Shown piece by piece: positions 7,930 to 15,885 of a stretch of DNA of 42,771 nt; positions within the stretch are counted from its first letter, which is position 1, and each line of letters starts with the position of its first letter. The notes under the pieces are model-generated. The model was not told where the DNA came from. It worked only from the letters and a program-made list of their open reading frames with translations, and made no database searches. The DNA comes from Candidatus Omnitrophota bacterium (GTDB lineage Bacteria > Omnitrophota > Gorgyraeia > Zapsychrales > Fredricksoniimonadaceae): positions 1 through 42,771 of the forward strand of contig JADFXX010000014.1 in assembly GCA_015233335.1 (NCBI GenBank), in the 5' to 3' direction. A program made the translations under genes and the position numbers.

Positions 7930-8856
7930 TTACTCCGTTTTTGTCCCAAGCACCAAATATAATACCGCCATACGCACGGCGACACCATTGGTCACCTGCT
8001 CCAAGATAACCGACTGTTTGCCGTCGGCAACATCAGCAGATAGCTCAACCCCGCGATTGGTCGGCCCCGGATGCATGACGATCAAATGGCTGTTAGCGTC
8101 ATTAAGTTTAGCCTGATTTATACCGAACAATCTGGAATATTCGCGCATAGAAGGCAGGAACTTGTCCTGCTGGCGTTCCTTTTGCAGGCGAAGGGCGATC
8201 AATGCATCTGACTCTTTCAAAACTTTTTTTAGATCATAACAGACTTGAACGCCCATCTCTTCAATACCGCGCGGCATCAACGTCGCTGGTCCGCACACCG
8301 TCACATGAGCGCCCAGCTTGGTCAATCCCCAAATATTCGAACGCGCCACTCTTGAGTGTAAAATATCCCCGACTATGCCGACTTTCAGTCCTTCAATGCG
8401 GCCGAATTTTTCTTGCAAGGTGAACATATCCAAAAGCGCCTGTGTCGGATGTTCGCGGCAGCCGTCCCCGGCATTGACCACCGAGCATTTAAGGCCTTCC
8501 GCCAGGATAAAAACCGATCCTGACAAAGAATGACGCACTACCATGGCATCGACATTCATGGCTTCAATATTGCGAGCAGTATCAAGCAAAGTCTCACCCT
8601 TGCTAGTCGATGACACATTCACAGCGATATTCAGCGTATCTGCCGAAAGGCGCTTGGCTGCCAGTTCAAAAGAAATGCGCGTGCGGGTGGATGGCTCAAA
8701 AAACAAAGTGACAACTGTCTTGCCGCGTAAAGCCGGCACTTTCTTGATATCGCGGCTGGAGACTTCCTTAAATGATTTAGCGGTTTCTAAAATAAGCTCA
8801 ATATCCTGACGACTTAGATCCTGCAGACCCAAAAGATGTTTATGTTCCCACGCCAT
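7930..8856 (-). CDS. pyrB: aspartate carbamoyltransferase, catalytic subunit
   Basis: This enzyme joins carbamoyl phosphate and aspartate, the first committed step of pyrimidine synthesis. It has 308 residues. The carbamoyl-phosphate loop FFEPSTRTRISFE covers residues 52-64 (Ser56-Thr-Arg-Thr-Arg60), and the HPTQALLD segment is present near residue 135. No pyrI regulatory subunit gene is adjacent. The combination pyrR-pyrB-pyrC resembles Bacillus-type operons, where control is by RNA attenuation. The gene starts four bases after the pyrR stop, with GGAGGAC as ribosome site inside the pyrR end. Confidence 0.97.
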   Translation of the reverse strand: MAWEHKHLLGLQDLSRQDIELILETAKSFKEVSSRDIKKVPALRGKTVVTLFFEPSTRTRISFELAAKRLSADTLNIAVNVSSTSKGETLLDTARNIEAMNVDAMVVRHSLSGSVFILAEGLKCSVVNAGDGCREHPTQALLDMFTLQEKFGRIEGLKVGIVGDILHSRVARSNIWGLTKLGAHVTVCGPATLMPRGIEEMGVQVCYDLKKVLKESDALIALRLQKERQQDKFLPSMREYSRLFGINQAKLNDANSHLIVMHPGPTNRGVELSADVADGKQSVILEQVTNGVAVRMAVLYLVLGTKTE

Positions 8857-8860
8857 AAGT

Positions 8861-9394
8861 TTAGTCCTCCACCATCACTTCGTCTTCTTTTCCGTCTGAC
8901 TCCCCCAAAACCACCCGCACATTCTGACTTTTTGATGTTGGTATATTTTTCCCAACATAATCCGCTCGTATCGGCAATTCGCGATGGCCCCGGTCAATGA
9001 GCACAGCTAACTGGATGATCGCAGGCCTGCCAAAATCAACCAAGGCATCTAAGGCCGCACGGATAGTGCGTCCGGTAAAAAACACATCGTCCACCAAAAC
9101 AATTTTCCTATCGTTAATATCAAAATCAATAGAGGTTGGGCGCACCACGGGTGTTTTGCCGACTAAGGTCAGATCATCGCGGTAAAGGGTAATGTCCAAG
9201 ATCCCCATAGGCACATCCACTCCCTTGATATCTTTAAGCACCTTTTTAAGACGCTGGGCCAAAACTACCCCGCGGGTGCGTATCCCCATTAATACAAGAT
9301 CATCCACATCTTTATTTTTCTCTAGGATTTCATGGGCCATGCGCAAGATCGCCCTGCGCACAGCTTCCTGATCCATAATTTTTACGGCTGACAT
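8861..9394 (-). CDS. pyrR: pyr operon RNA-binding attenuation regulator / uracil phosphoribosyltransferase
   Basis: PyrR binds UMP or UTP and then a hairpin in pyr leader RNA, causing early termination; many members also make UMP from uracil and PRPP. This protein has 177 residues, typical for the family. The PRPP loop [13 protein letters not shown] is at residues 98-110, and the RNA-binding-associated segment [14 protein letters not shown] precedes it. GGAGGAG lies just upstream of the ATG. The leader 0.6 kb upstream carries a good match to the PyrR-binding hairpin, so the regulator and its target are together. Confidence 0.96.
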   Translation of the reverse strand: MSAVKIMDQEAVRRAILRMAHEILEKNKDVDDLVLMGIRTRGVVLAQRLKKVLKDIKGVDVPMGILDITLYRDDLTLVGKTPVVRPTSIDFDINDRKIVLVDDVFFTGRTIRAALDALVDFGRPAIIQLAVLIDRGHRELPIRADYVGKNIPTSKSQNVRVVLGESDGKEDEVMVED

Positions 9395-9440
9395 CCTGCT
9401 CCTCCAGATTCCTTTACTCTTACGATCTGCTTTGCTTGTC

Positions 9441-9965
9441 TTAGGAGACTAACTCACTTCTTAACACATGGATCAACTGTTGTTTATCCTCATCATCAAG
9501 ATTCGCGAATGCTGAATCAAACTTCTGCAGTCTTTCTTTTTTCTCAAGATAAAAAGCAATATTGGAAATCACTCTGCCTCCGTCTTCTAATATGGCCCGT
9601 AACCTCGCAGCATTCTCAATACCCACCTCAGAACCCTTAATTTGATTGATCTGCGCAATGATCTTGTTTAGTTCTAAAACTGAAACTTTATAATCATCGT
9701 CCCTCTTTGTATAATAATCCGCATCCCCTACGATCCAAAGTCTTATGGATTTAAGGTCTTCCTGGCTTATTGCGGTCCCCGACTCTAGATCTTTGATGGC
9801 TTTCTTGATATCCTCACTGGATAGATCTTTAATTGTCTTTTTCAACTGAACTTCCCAAGAGCTAAAAATATCCGCTAATGCATCATAGGATTCTTCAGTG
9901 CTGTTCTTTTTTGCATCATTAAATGATTGATTGATCTGATCCCCGATACTTTTAAAATCGACCAT
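9441..9965 (-). CDS. hypothetical protein, first gene after the pyr attenuator
   Basis: I do not recognise this 174-residue soluble, charged, mostly helical protein. It has no cysteine, no signal peptide and no membrane segment. The ATG at 9965 has a strong ribosome site (AAAGGAGG) that begins right after the U-tract of the leader terminator. It is therefore the gene most directly controlled by the attenuator, ahead of pyrR (46-base gap, no terminator seen). Base composition and codon use look like the flanking genes, so there is no sign of recent transfer. A role tied to pyrimidine or uracil metabolism is inferred from position only. Confidence 0.75.
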   Translation of the reverse strand: MVDFKSIGDQINQSFNDAKKNSTEESYDALADIFSSWEVQLKKTIKDLSSEDIKKAIKDLESGTAISQEDLKSIRLWIVGDADYYTKRDDDYKVSVLELNKIIAQINQIKGSEVGIENAARLRAILEDGGRVISNIAFYLEKKERLQKFDSAFANLDDEDKQQLIHVLRSELVS

Positions 9966-9978
9966 TGGTCCTCCTTTA

Positions 9979-10019
9979 AAAATAAAACCCGCCAGCTTTC
10001 CTAAGAAAGAAGACGGGTT
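9979..10019 (-). terminator. pyr leader intrinsic terminator
   Basis: On the minus strand AACCCG (10019-10014) pairs with CGGGTT (9991-9986). An inner CTTTC/GAAAG helix caps it, and it is followed by TTTTATTTTT. It ends a few bases before the Shine-Dalgarno sequence of the 174-aa gene. The 5' strand AACCC can pair instead with GGGTT at the end of the PyrR-binding hairpin, giving the antiterminator expected for PyrR control. Confidence 0.8.
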
Positions 10020-10054
10020 GAAAAAATCTTAATAATCGCCGAACACATATAAAA

Positions 10055-10090
10055 AACCCTTCCCAGCCTCACAGAACCGGATTAAAGGTT
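10055..10090 (-). promoter_or_regulatory. PyrR-binding hairpin of the pyr leader
   Basis: The lower stem AACCTTT/AAGGGTT is seven pairs with one U-G. Above an AAT internal loop lies an upper stem whose loop region reads CTGTGAGG, followed by CTGGGAAGG. This fits the known PyrR site (conserved C-N-G-N-G-A-G loop followed by CU..NAAGG). It lies about 13-15 bases after the expected transcription start and 36 bases before the terminator. Function is inferred from this match and from the downstream pyrR. Confidence 0.82.
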
Positions 10091-10109
10091 AGCTTCTCAA
10101 ATTTGTTAA

Positions 10110-10138
10110 ACTATACCACCCTTTCAAACCCCTGTCAA
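10110..10138 (-). promoter_or_regulatory. sigma70-type promoter of the pyr series
   Basis: On the minus strand TTGACA (10138-10133) and TATAGT (10115-10110) are separated by exactly 17 bases, nearly consensus. The -35 box lies inside the last codons of the upstream ankyrin gene, which stops at 10124. Transcription should start near 10103 and run into the PyrR hairpin. Confidence 0.85.
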
Positions 10139-12748
10139 GGAAGCCTCTTCCTTGGCTGGACCGATACCCAATAGCGGTAGGGGGTTTTGGATGGGGGTGA
10201 CATTGATGATGACCGGACTAAAACCCTGAAAACCGCCCTGCATCAGCTTATTAAGTTGGGCGGGGTCGAATTGAACATTAATGATCTTACCATTACGTTT
10301 GATGCTGATCTGATTTAAGTCGATACCGCCATTTACAACTGATTGTTTAGTTTTTGAGACGGCTTTTGGTGTGTTCATCATGGCATTGTCTATCGCGCCG
10401 GAGGCTATTAGTTTTCTAACAATAACATCATTCCCCTCATTGCGAGCTATCGACAATGGTGTCCCGCCGATATTATCTTTCGCGTTAACATTAGCCCCGT
10501 TATTAAGTAACAGTTCGACGATGTCCAGATGCCCACCCAAAGATGCATACATCAAAGCTGTCCACTCATCTCTATCTCTCGCGTCAACTTTTGCCCCTCT
10601 CTTAAGTAGCAGGTCCACAACTTCTTTATGGCCGGCCCCGGCTGCCATCATCAAAACTGTTCCTTCGTCATCGCCCATTCTTGCGTCAGGGCTAACTCCC
10701 CTTACAAGCAACCGCTCCGCGACTTTCCAATTACCCTTCTGAGCTGCCATAAACAAAGCTGTAACGGCATACTGGCTTTTCGTATCAATATCAGCCCCAT
10801 TCTCAAGTAGTAGCATTATGTTGTCTGCCCATCCCATGATGAACGCAGCGCCCCTCAAAACTGTCTCACCGGCTCTAGTTTTCGCATTAACATCAGCCCC
10901 TTTGTTAATCAATTGCCTCATGACATTGATATAATTATTCTTAGCTGCCATAAATAACGCCGTCTCACCCAGGTTGGTCTCTGCCTTGGCATCCGCTCCA
11001 TTTGCAAGCAGTAACTCCACAACATCATCCCGGCCCGCTAAAGCCGCTCCCATTAGAGCTGTCCAGCCATCTTTCGTTTTCGCGTTAACTGCGGCCTTTT
11101 TCCTAATCAATAGCTCTACGATGTCCTTACGTCCCGCCATAGCCGCAAACATTAAAGCCGTCACATCCTCAACCTTCATGTCAATATCGATCCTTTGAGC
11201 AAGCATCTTATTTATTCCCTCTATATCCCCATTCCAAGCCGCAGCCGCCCATGCTTTTTGTAAATTGCTCTCCATCGAATTATCTTTTTTAGATAACATT
11301 TGATTAAGCATGGCAGAGTCTTTACCTTTTCCATCAATCGTATTGAGCATGGAATGGTCTCTTGGCCTAGCAGGCGGGGGATTATATATTCTTGGCGGAG
11401 TTGGGACTGGTGGCGTAAACGTTGGGTTTTGTTTTTGAGGCACATATGGTTGACGTTGCGGTGTATAAGACTGCGGCGGAGTCACCGGCTTAATGGGAGT
11501 ATTTTCATTAGGCTGGGTATTTATTTCTGTACAGCTTACAGTAAAAAGCAAAAAGACGCTGGTTGCGGCTGTAAGGATTTTTGACAGCATGGACGGATCT
11601 TTGGTGCGCTTTAAATTGATTTGCATTGGGATGCCGCCGGAAAAATATTTGCGCGGGATAGTTGTTCCTGTCGAGATTACTTCGTCGGCTGCGCCTCCTC
11701 GCAATGACGCGCCAATGGGTTCATCTTTAATGTAATTGAACACGCCCTTTTTGTAGGCTTTAAGATAACGCTGATAAATTTGTTCTTTAATTGCAGGGTC
11801 GTCCAGATTGACTCCTGCGACTTTTTTCTTATTGGTGTAGACGGCATCCAAAAGGCCGTTTTGGATGGTTTCTTTGTACCATTTGGCGAGTATCAGGGCT
11901 TGGTAGATTTGGCGCAGCGGGGAGAAATTCCTTCCGGTGTTTACCTCTTTTTCGATTTCGGGAAGAATGATTTCTCTTACGATTTGAGAAGCTAGAGCAT
12001 GCGCTTTGTCATCCTGAGCGTTAGCGAAGGATCTTGAGGCACCTTTAGATTCTTCGGTCGTGCTTTGCACTCCCTCAAAATGACGGTTTAGTGCCGTGTA
12101 ATCTTCGTCCAGCATTACTTTTAATGTGGATTGGGTCACATATGCGGTATTGCCGTTTTCATAAACCTGGGCTTGGTCAGGAAGAATCCATACTTTATTA
12201 AAAGTATTTACGGGGACATCTGTTGTGCCGAACTGCTCTTGAACTTTTGCGTAGACCCTGCTCCAGAATTCTTTGCCTAAATCTTTCTCCGGATAAATAA
12301 GGGAAGCCGTCAACTGCTTTAAGATATAATCTTGGGCTAACAGGTCCCGGCCCAGGTCTGTTTGGCCTAAAGCTTCGGGGACTATGCGCTCTTTTTCATA
12401 AGGGGATAAATTGACCCATAAATCGCCTTCAGGAATGGTTAGGCCTGCCAGGAAATATTTGACCAGTTGGTTGGCTTGTTGTTTTAGTTGTTCTTGTTGG
12501 GATTGCTTCGCTTCTCTCGCAATGACACTGGAATCGCTGCCCGTATCAACAATAAACTGAAACTCTAGGGGTTTTTGGGGGTTAACTATCAGGCCTTTTA
12601 AGGCTAACGGTGTAAATGGTGCGGATTCCCCTACCATGGTTCCCGGCACAGGAAGCTGATTAATGCCAAAGTCCTGAGCATGGACGTATTGTAGGTTACT
12701 AATAATGAAGGAAAAACAGACTAGGGAAGCAATTAGGCGTTTGAGCAT
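10124..12748 (-). CDS. exported ankyrin-repeat protein with Omnitrophota-type N-module and internal lipoprotein signal
   Basis: This 874-residue protein has a signal peptide (about 1-24, ending VHAQ). A module to about residue 375 is shared with the protein at 25476-29015 (LPVPGTM near 31, NLSPYEKERIV, QDYILKQLTASLIYPEKDLGK, PRKYFSGG). At residue 387 a second, complete lipoprotein signal begins: MLSK, a hydrophobic run, then TVSC. A Pro-rich linker and D-x-(S/A)-M motifs follow. About nine ankyrin repeats occupy residues 498-785. The tail holds a GGIDLN domain (about 805-865), also shared with the paralogue. Three segments in the N-module are insertions of dispersed repeats (see separate entries). 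AAGGAAA precedes the ATG. Export and protein binding are likely; the partner is unknown. Confidence 0.82.
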   Translation of the reverse strand: MLKRLIASLVCFSFIISNLQYVHAQDFGINQLPVPGTMVGESAPFTPLALKGLIVNPQKPLEFQFIVDTGSDSSVIAREAKQSQQEQLKQQANQLVKYFLAGLTIPEGDLWVNLSPYEKERIVPEALGQTDLGRDLLAQDYILKQLTASLIYPEKDLGKEFWSRVYAKVQEQFGTTDVPVNTFNKVWILPDQAQVYENGNTAYVTQSTLKVMLDEDYTALNRHFEGVQSTTEESKGASRSFANAQDDKAHALASQIVREIILPEIEKEVNTGRNFSPLRQIYQALILAKWYKETIQNGLLDAVYTNKKKVAGVNLDDPAIKEQIYQRYLKAYKKGVFNYIKDEPIGASLRGGAADEVISTGTTIPRKYFSGGIPMQINLKRTKDPSMLSKILTAATSVFLLFTVSCTEINTQPNENTPIKPVTPPQSYTPQRQPYVPQKQNPTFTPPVPTPPRIYNPPPARPRDHSMLNTIDGKGKDSAMLNQMLSKKDNSMESNLQKAWAAAAWNGDIEGINKMLAQRIDIDMKVEDVTALMFAAMAGRKDIVELLIRKKAAVNAKTKDGWTALMGAALAGRDDVVELLLANGADAKAETNLGETALFMAAKNNYINVMRQLINKGADVNAKTRAGETVLRGAAFIMGWADNIMLLLENGADIDTKSQYAVTALFMAAQKGNWKVAERLLVRGVSPDARMGDDEGTVLMMAAGAGHKEVVDLLLKRGAKVDARDRDEWTALMYASLGGHLDIVELLLNNGANVNAKDNIGGTPLSIARNEGNDVIVRKLIASGAIDNAMMNTPKAVSKTKQSVVNGGIDLNQISIKRNGKIINVQFDPAQLNKLMQGGFQGFSPVIINVTPIQNPLPLLGIGPAKEEASLTGV
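11673..11710 (-). repeat. dispersed repeat fragment inside a coding region
   Basis: The plus-strand text reads GATTACTTCGTCGGCTGCGC then CTCCTCGCAATGACGC, the half-palindrome type often scattered in environmental bacterial genomes. It encodes the run ASLRGGAADEVIS in the ankyrin protein. The paralogue at 25476-29015 lacks a counterpart there, so it is an in-frame insertion of about 12 codons just before PRKYFSGG. Confidence 0.65.
12008..12084 (-). repeat. palindromic repeat element inserted in frame
   Basis: The element begins TCATCCTGAGCG..AGCGAAGGATCTT and ends AGATTCTTCGG...CCTCAAAATGACG, so its arms are imperfect inverted copies. It encodes about 24 residues (VQSTTEESKGASRSFANAQD). The paralogue has only a short INSDETQN at the same point. 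A half element of the same family lies at 12949-13001 in intergenic DNA. Confidence 0.7.
12501..12527 (-). repeat. dispersed repeat fragment inside a coding region
   Basis: Plus-strand GATTGCTTCGCTTCTCTCGC followed by AATGACAC. Translated on the minus strand it gives SVIAREAKQS, a peptide typical of such repeats caught in genes. It adds about seven residues compared with the paralogue (VDTGSDSS... against LDAGNDAK...). Confidence 0.7.
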
Positions 12749-12820
12749 TAATTTCCTTGAGTTGAATAAAAGACTAACAGAATATACAATGACGGGATTA
12801 AGAAAACGCTTCCTTAAGAA

Positions 12821-12848
12821 AGGATACCATATTTTCTGGAGTTGTCAA
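12821..12848 (-). promoter_or_regulatory. probable promoter of the ankyrin gene
   Basis: TTGACA (12848-12843) and TATCCT (12826-12821) lie 16 bases apart on the minus strand, 73 bases before the ATG. The -35 box matches consensus and the -10 box four of six. The 267-base gap 12749-13015 otherwise holds only a repeat fragment. Confidence 0.55.
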
Positions 12849-12948
12849 ATTAGGCGGACCAAAAGAATATCTCGTAAAATGCTTAAAATAATGAAGTTAC
12901 AGCCTTACTAAAAAAATTATAATCTCCCGGTAAAATTAAATCGCATTA

Positions 12949-13001
12949 AGATCCTTCGGCTACGCCTCAGGATGACACCATAGCGTCTCTAAGGATGACA
13001 T
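12949..13001. repeat. intergenic half-palindrome repeat
   Basis: The plus-strand text AGATCCTTCGGCTACGCCTC..AGGATGACACC is the arm sequence of the same dispersed family seen inside the ankyrin gene at 12008-12084. A second CTCTAAGGATGACATCAT follows, suggesting two partial copies. It lies between rsmI and the ankyrin gene and was not seen to form a terminator. Confidence 0.6.
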
Positions 13002-13015
13002 CATATTGTTTATAA

Positions 13016-13684
13016 TTACATCTGGGTGCTATTGCCTAATAGAACAAACTCACCCTTTGGGGGGTGTTGGCTGAAATGCTCGATCAATAGGCTGGCTTTA
13101 TCTTTACGGACTTCTTCAAATTTCTTAGTGAGCTCGCGGGCGACTACGATCGTGGGGTCGTCCAAGACTTCCTGCATGTCTTTTAGCGTTTTAAGCAGGC
13201 GGTGCGGGGATTCGTAGAAAATGAACGTCCCCTTTTCCTGTTTTAAAACAGCTAATTTATTGCGTCTTGCCCCGCTTTTGGGCGGCAGAAATCCCTCAAA
13301 TACGAAACGGTGCGCAGGCAAGCCGGAAGCTGTCAAAGCGCTGATACAAGCACTCACACCGGGAATCACGGTCATCGGAATGCTGTTTTCTTGGGCTAAA
13401 CGGATCAGATGATAGCCGGGATCGCTGATACCGGGGGTGCCTGCATCGGAAACCAAGGCAATATTCTTCCCCTCTTTTAAAAGGTTGATGAGATGATCTG
13501 CTTTTTTAATCTGATTGTGCTCGAAAAAGGAGGTCAGAGGTTTTTTGATCTGATAAGCGTCGAGAAGTATCTGGGTGTGCCGGGTATCTTCGGCTGCGAT
13601 CAAGTCAACGGACTTAAGCGTTTCTATAGCTCTTAGGGTTATGTCTTTAAGGTTGCCTATGGGGGTTGAGATGATGTACAGCAC
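13016..13684 (-). CDS. rsmI: 16S rRNA (cytidine-1402-2'-O)-methyltransferase
   Basis: This tetrapyrrole-methylase-fold enzyme 2'-O-methylates C1402 in the decoding centre of 16S rRNA. It has 222 residues, slightly short of the usual 280 because the extra C-terminal domain is missing. Signatures are MLYIISTPIGNLKDIT at the N-terminus, AAEDTRHT, and SDAGTPGISDPG for SAM binding. The start is a GTG whose G is shared with the TAG stop of glmS (TAGTG), so the genes are tightly coupled. A repeat-bearing gap follows. Confidence 0.95.
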   Translation of the reverse strand: MLYIISTPIGNLKDITLRAIETLKSVDLIAAEDTRHTQILLDAYQIKKPLTSFFEHNQIKKADHLINLLKEGKNIALVSDAGTPGISDPGYHLIRLAQENSIPMTVIPGVSACISALTASGLPAHRFVFEGFLPPKSGARRNKLAVLKQEKGTFIFYESPHRLLKTLKDMQEVLDDPTIVVARELTKKFEEVRKDKASLLIEHFSQHPPKGEFVLLGNSTQM

Positions 13685-15513
13685 TATTCGACTGTTACGG
13701 ATTTAGCTAAATTGCGGGGTTGGTCTACGTCACAGCCGCGCTTGACCGCGATGAAATAGGCTAAAAGCTGTAAAGGCAGGATCACCGTCAGCGGTGAGAG
13801 AAGCTCGTGGGTTAACGGCACTCCCATCACAGAATCCGCGTTGAGGTGGATTTCCTTGTCGCCGCTGGTTGCGACTGCGATCACATTGCCCTTGCGCGCT
13901 CTGATCTCTTGGATGTTGGAGGCCATTTTTTCATAGACATGGGATTGGGGATTAATGCACACTACTGCCCGGTATTCGTCGATCAATGCGATCGGCCCAT
14001 GCTTCATCTCGCCTGCGGCATAACCTTCCGCAGGGATATAGGAGATTTCCTTTAGCTTTAACGCCCCTTCCAGCGCCGAAGGATAGTTGACATGACGACC
14101 CAAAAAGAGAAAACAGCCGAAATGAGAATTAGATTCCGCTACTTTTTGGATATGATGCGTGTTCTTTAGAATTTCTTTATATATCGATGGAATATGAACG
14201 AGCTGGCGTATCAATTCTTTAGCCTTCTGGGGCGGCAATGTTTTGTGTATTTTCGCCAGCTTCAAAGCGATGAGATAGAACATCATAAGCTGTGCACTAT
14301 ACGCCTTGGTTGATGCCACCCCGATCTCAGGGCCGGCATACGTATATAAAATACCGTCGGCTTCACGGGCCAGGGAAGATCCTACCACGTTGCAAATCGT
14401 AATGACACGGGCCCCTTTAGCACGGGCCTCACGGGCCGCGGCTAGAGTATCTGCCGTCTCACCAGACTGGCTGACAGCGATCACCAAGGTATGTTTGTCG
14501 ATCAAAGGATCACGATAACGGTATTCACTGGAAGTGTCCACCTCAACGGGCAGACGGACTAATGTTTCGATGATATATTTACCGACCATCCCGGCGTGAT
14601 ACGCCGTGCCGCAAGCCACCACCAAAATTTTGCGCACATTCTTTAAAGTCTCCTCAGAAAGCCCCAATCCCTCTAAATTCAAACGCCCGCCCTTCAGGCG
14701 TAAATTGATCATTTGGGCCAGAACGGATGGCTGCTCATGGATCTCCTTGAGCATAAAATGCGCAAAACCTTCCTTGCGGGCGGCAGTAACATTAAAAGAG
14801 ACTGTGTCTATTTTCGTGGCAACTTTTTTCCCGTCAAAAGTAAAAAGCTCTTGTTTTTCTTTAGTTAAAACAGCCATCTGCCCGTCTTTAAGATAGATCA
14901 CACGCCGTGTAAAATCCAAAATAGCCGGCACATCGGAGGCAATAAAGTTTTCTTTATCCCCTACCCCTATAATGAGAGGTGAACCAACACGGGCCGCTAC
15001 CAGAACGTCCGGATGCTCACGACAGATAACTCCAAGAGCAAACGCACCTTTAAGCTGGCGCAAGGCCCCGCGCACAGCCTCTGCCAGATCCCCTTTATAT
15101 AAAGAAGCGATCAAATGCGGAATTACTTCCGAATCAGTTTCAGAAACAAACCTGCATCCTTTTTTCTTCAAAGCTTCTCTTAGGGCCTGATAATTTTCAA
15201 TGATGCCGTTGTGAACAACTGCGATATGGTGCTTATTATCTGTATGCGGATGTGAATTGATGTCTGACGGAAACCCATGAGTGGCCCAGCGGGTGTGAGA
15301 AATCCCCGTATGGGCATAGGGCACCGGCTGGGTGCGGATGAGCTCTTCTAAATTACGGATCTTGCCTTTAGATTTACGGACAACGAGATGGGCATTATGG
15401 TCTAAAAAACCCACACCGCTGGAATCATACCCTCGATATTCGAGCTTTTTAAGGCTCTCGATCAAGATGGGCAGGGCGTCTCTGCTTCCGACGTAACCGA
15501 CAATTCCGCACAT
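13684..15513 (-). CDS. glmS: glutamine-fructose-6-phosphate aminotransferase
   Basis: GlmS makes glucosamine-6-phosphate, the entry to peptidoglycan and LPS sugars. It has 609 residues, full length. The protein starts MCGIVGYVG, whose Cys2 is the N-terminal nucleophile of the glutaminase domain. HTRWATHG and the HNGIIENY segment follow. Two SIS sugar-isomerase domains are marked by CGTAYHAG and LGRHVNYPSALEGALKLKE, and the C-terminus ends PRNLAKSVTVE as in the family. It lies 35 bases after rpmA and overlaps rsmI. No ribosome site is obvious and no glmS ribozyme was found in the short upstream gap. Confidence 0.97.
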   Translation of the reverse strand: MCGIVGYVGSRDALPILIESLKKLEYRGYDSSGVGFLDHNAHLVVRKSKGKIRNLEELIRTQPVPYAHTGISHTRWATHGFPSDINSHPHTDNKHHIAVVHNGIIENYQALREALKKKGCRFVSETDSEVIPHLIASLYKGDLAEAVRGALRQLKGAFALGVICREHPDVLVAARVGSPLIIGVGDKENFIASDVPAILDFTRRVIYLKDGQMAVLTKEKQELFTFDGKKVATKIDTVSFNVTAARKEGFAHFMLKEIHEQPSVLAQMINLRLKGGRLNLEGLGLSEETLKNVRKILVVACGTAYHAGMVGKYIIETLVRLPVEVDTSSEYRYRDPLIDKHTLVIAVSQSGETADTLAAAREARAKGARVITICNVVGSSLAREADGILYTYAGPEIGVASTKAYSAQLMMFYLIALKLAKIHKTLPPQKAKELIRQLVHIPSIYKEILKNTHHIQKVAESNSHFGCFLFLGRHVNYPSALEGALKLKEISYIPAEGYAAGEMKHGPIALIDEYRAVVCINPQSHVYEKMASNIQEIRARKGNVIAVATSGDKEIHLNADSVMGVPLTHELLSPLTVILPLQLLAYFIAVKRGCDVDQPRNLAKSVTVE

Positions 15514-15548
15514 AGTAAATATGGCCCGGTAAGGTTATGCAGCTTGGT

Positions 15549-15794
15549 TTACGCTGGTTTAATGTTGATGAGCGTGATTACTTTATTATAACCGTTTTTA
15601 CGGCGGGTAAAATAAACTTCGCCATCGCACGCGGCCGTCAAAGAACTGCGGCCGATGACATTAAGACCGCGCTTCCACTGCTCTCCCTGACGGGTCAAAA
15701 TAGTGCCGGATTTGACCTTCTGGCCACCGGAAACCTTGATGCCTGCGGTTTCACAATAATATTTGCTGGTAATTCCACCTACACGACCGCCCAT
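15549..15794 (-). CDS. rpmA: 50S ribosomal protein L27, divergent
   Basis: L27 sits near the peptidyl-transferase centre of the large subunit. This 81-residue protein matches the L27 core: GIKVSGGQKVKSGTILTRQ, then a region equivalent to the PGxNVGxGxDxTLFA block (GLNVIGRSSLTAACDGEVYF) and a basic C-terminus. The usual N-terminus (AHKKGxGSxxNGRDS), which reaches the active site, is replaced by MGGRVGGITSKYYCETA. GAGGAGG lies upstream of the ATG. The usual partner rplU (L21) is not adjacent; glmS and rsmI follow instead. Confidence 0.8.
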   Translation of the reverse strand: MGGRVGGITSKYYCETAGIKVSGGQKVKSGTILTRQGEQWKRGLNVIGRSSLTAACDGEVYFTRRKNGYNKVITLINIKPA

Positions 15795-15817
15795 AGCTAA
15801 AACCTCCTCTATTGAAA

Positions 15818-15834
15818 CCCCTTATACGAAGGGG
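15818..15834 (-). promoter_or_regulatory. hairpin in the rpmA 5' leader
   Basis: CCCCTT and AAGGGG form a six-pair stem around CGTAT. It lies between the expected transcription start and the ribosome site. There is no U-tract after it. It may protect the mRNA end or take part in ribosomal-protein autoregulation; this is inference. Confidence 0.4.
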
Positions 15835-15836
15835 AC

Positions 15837-15864
15837 AATATACACTAAAACCATTTTTTTGCAA
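15837..15864 (-). promoter_or_regulatory. probable promoter of rpmA-glmS-rsmI
   Basis: TTGCAA (15864-15859) and TATATT (15842-15837) are 16 bases apart on the minus strand, 42 bases before the rpmA ATG. The T-rich context suits a sigma70 promoter. Confidence 0.5.
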
Positions 15865-15885
15865 AGAAAAATTATGCCCTATCCC

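Noticed and set aside
12705..12911. Plus-strand open frame of 68 codons across the ankyrin gene start
   Set aside because: It overlaps the signal-peptide codons and promoter of the minus-strand gene and has no recognisable product.
15514..15548. glmS ribozyme upstream of glmS
   Set aside because: The gap from rpmA is only 35 bases, too short for the ribozyme, and no core motif was seen.
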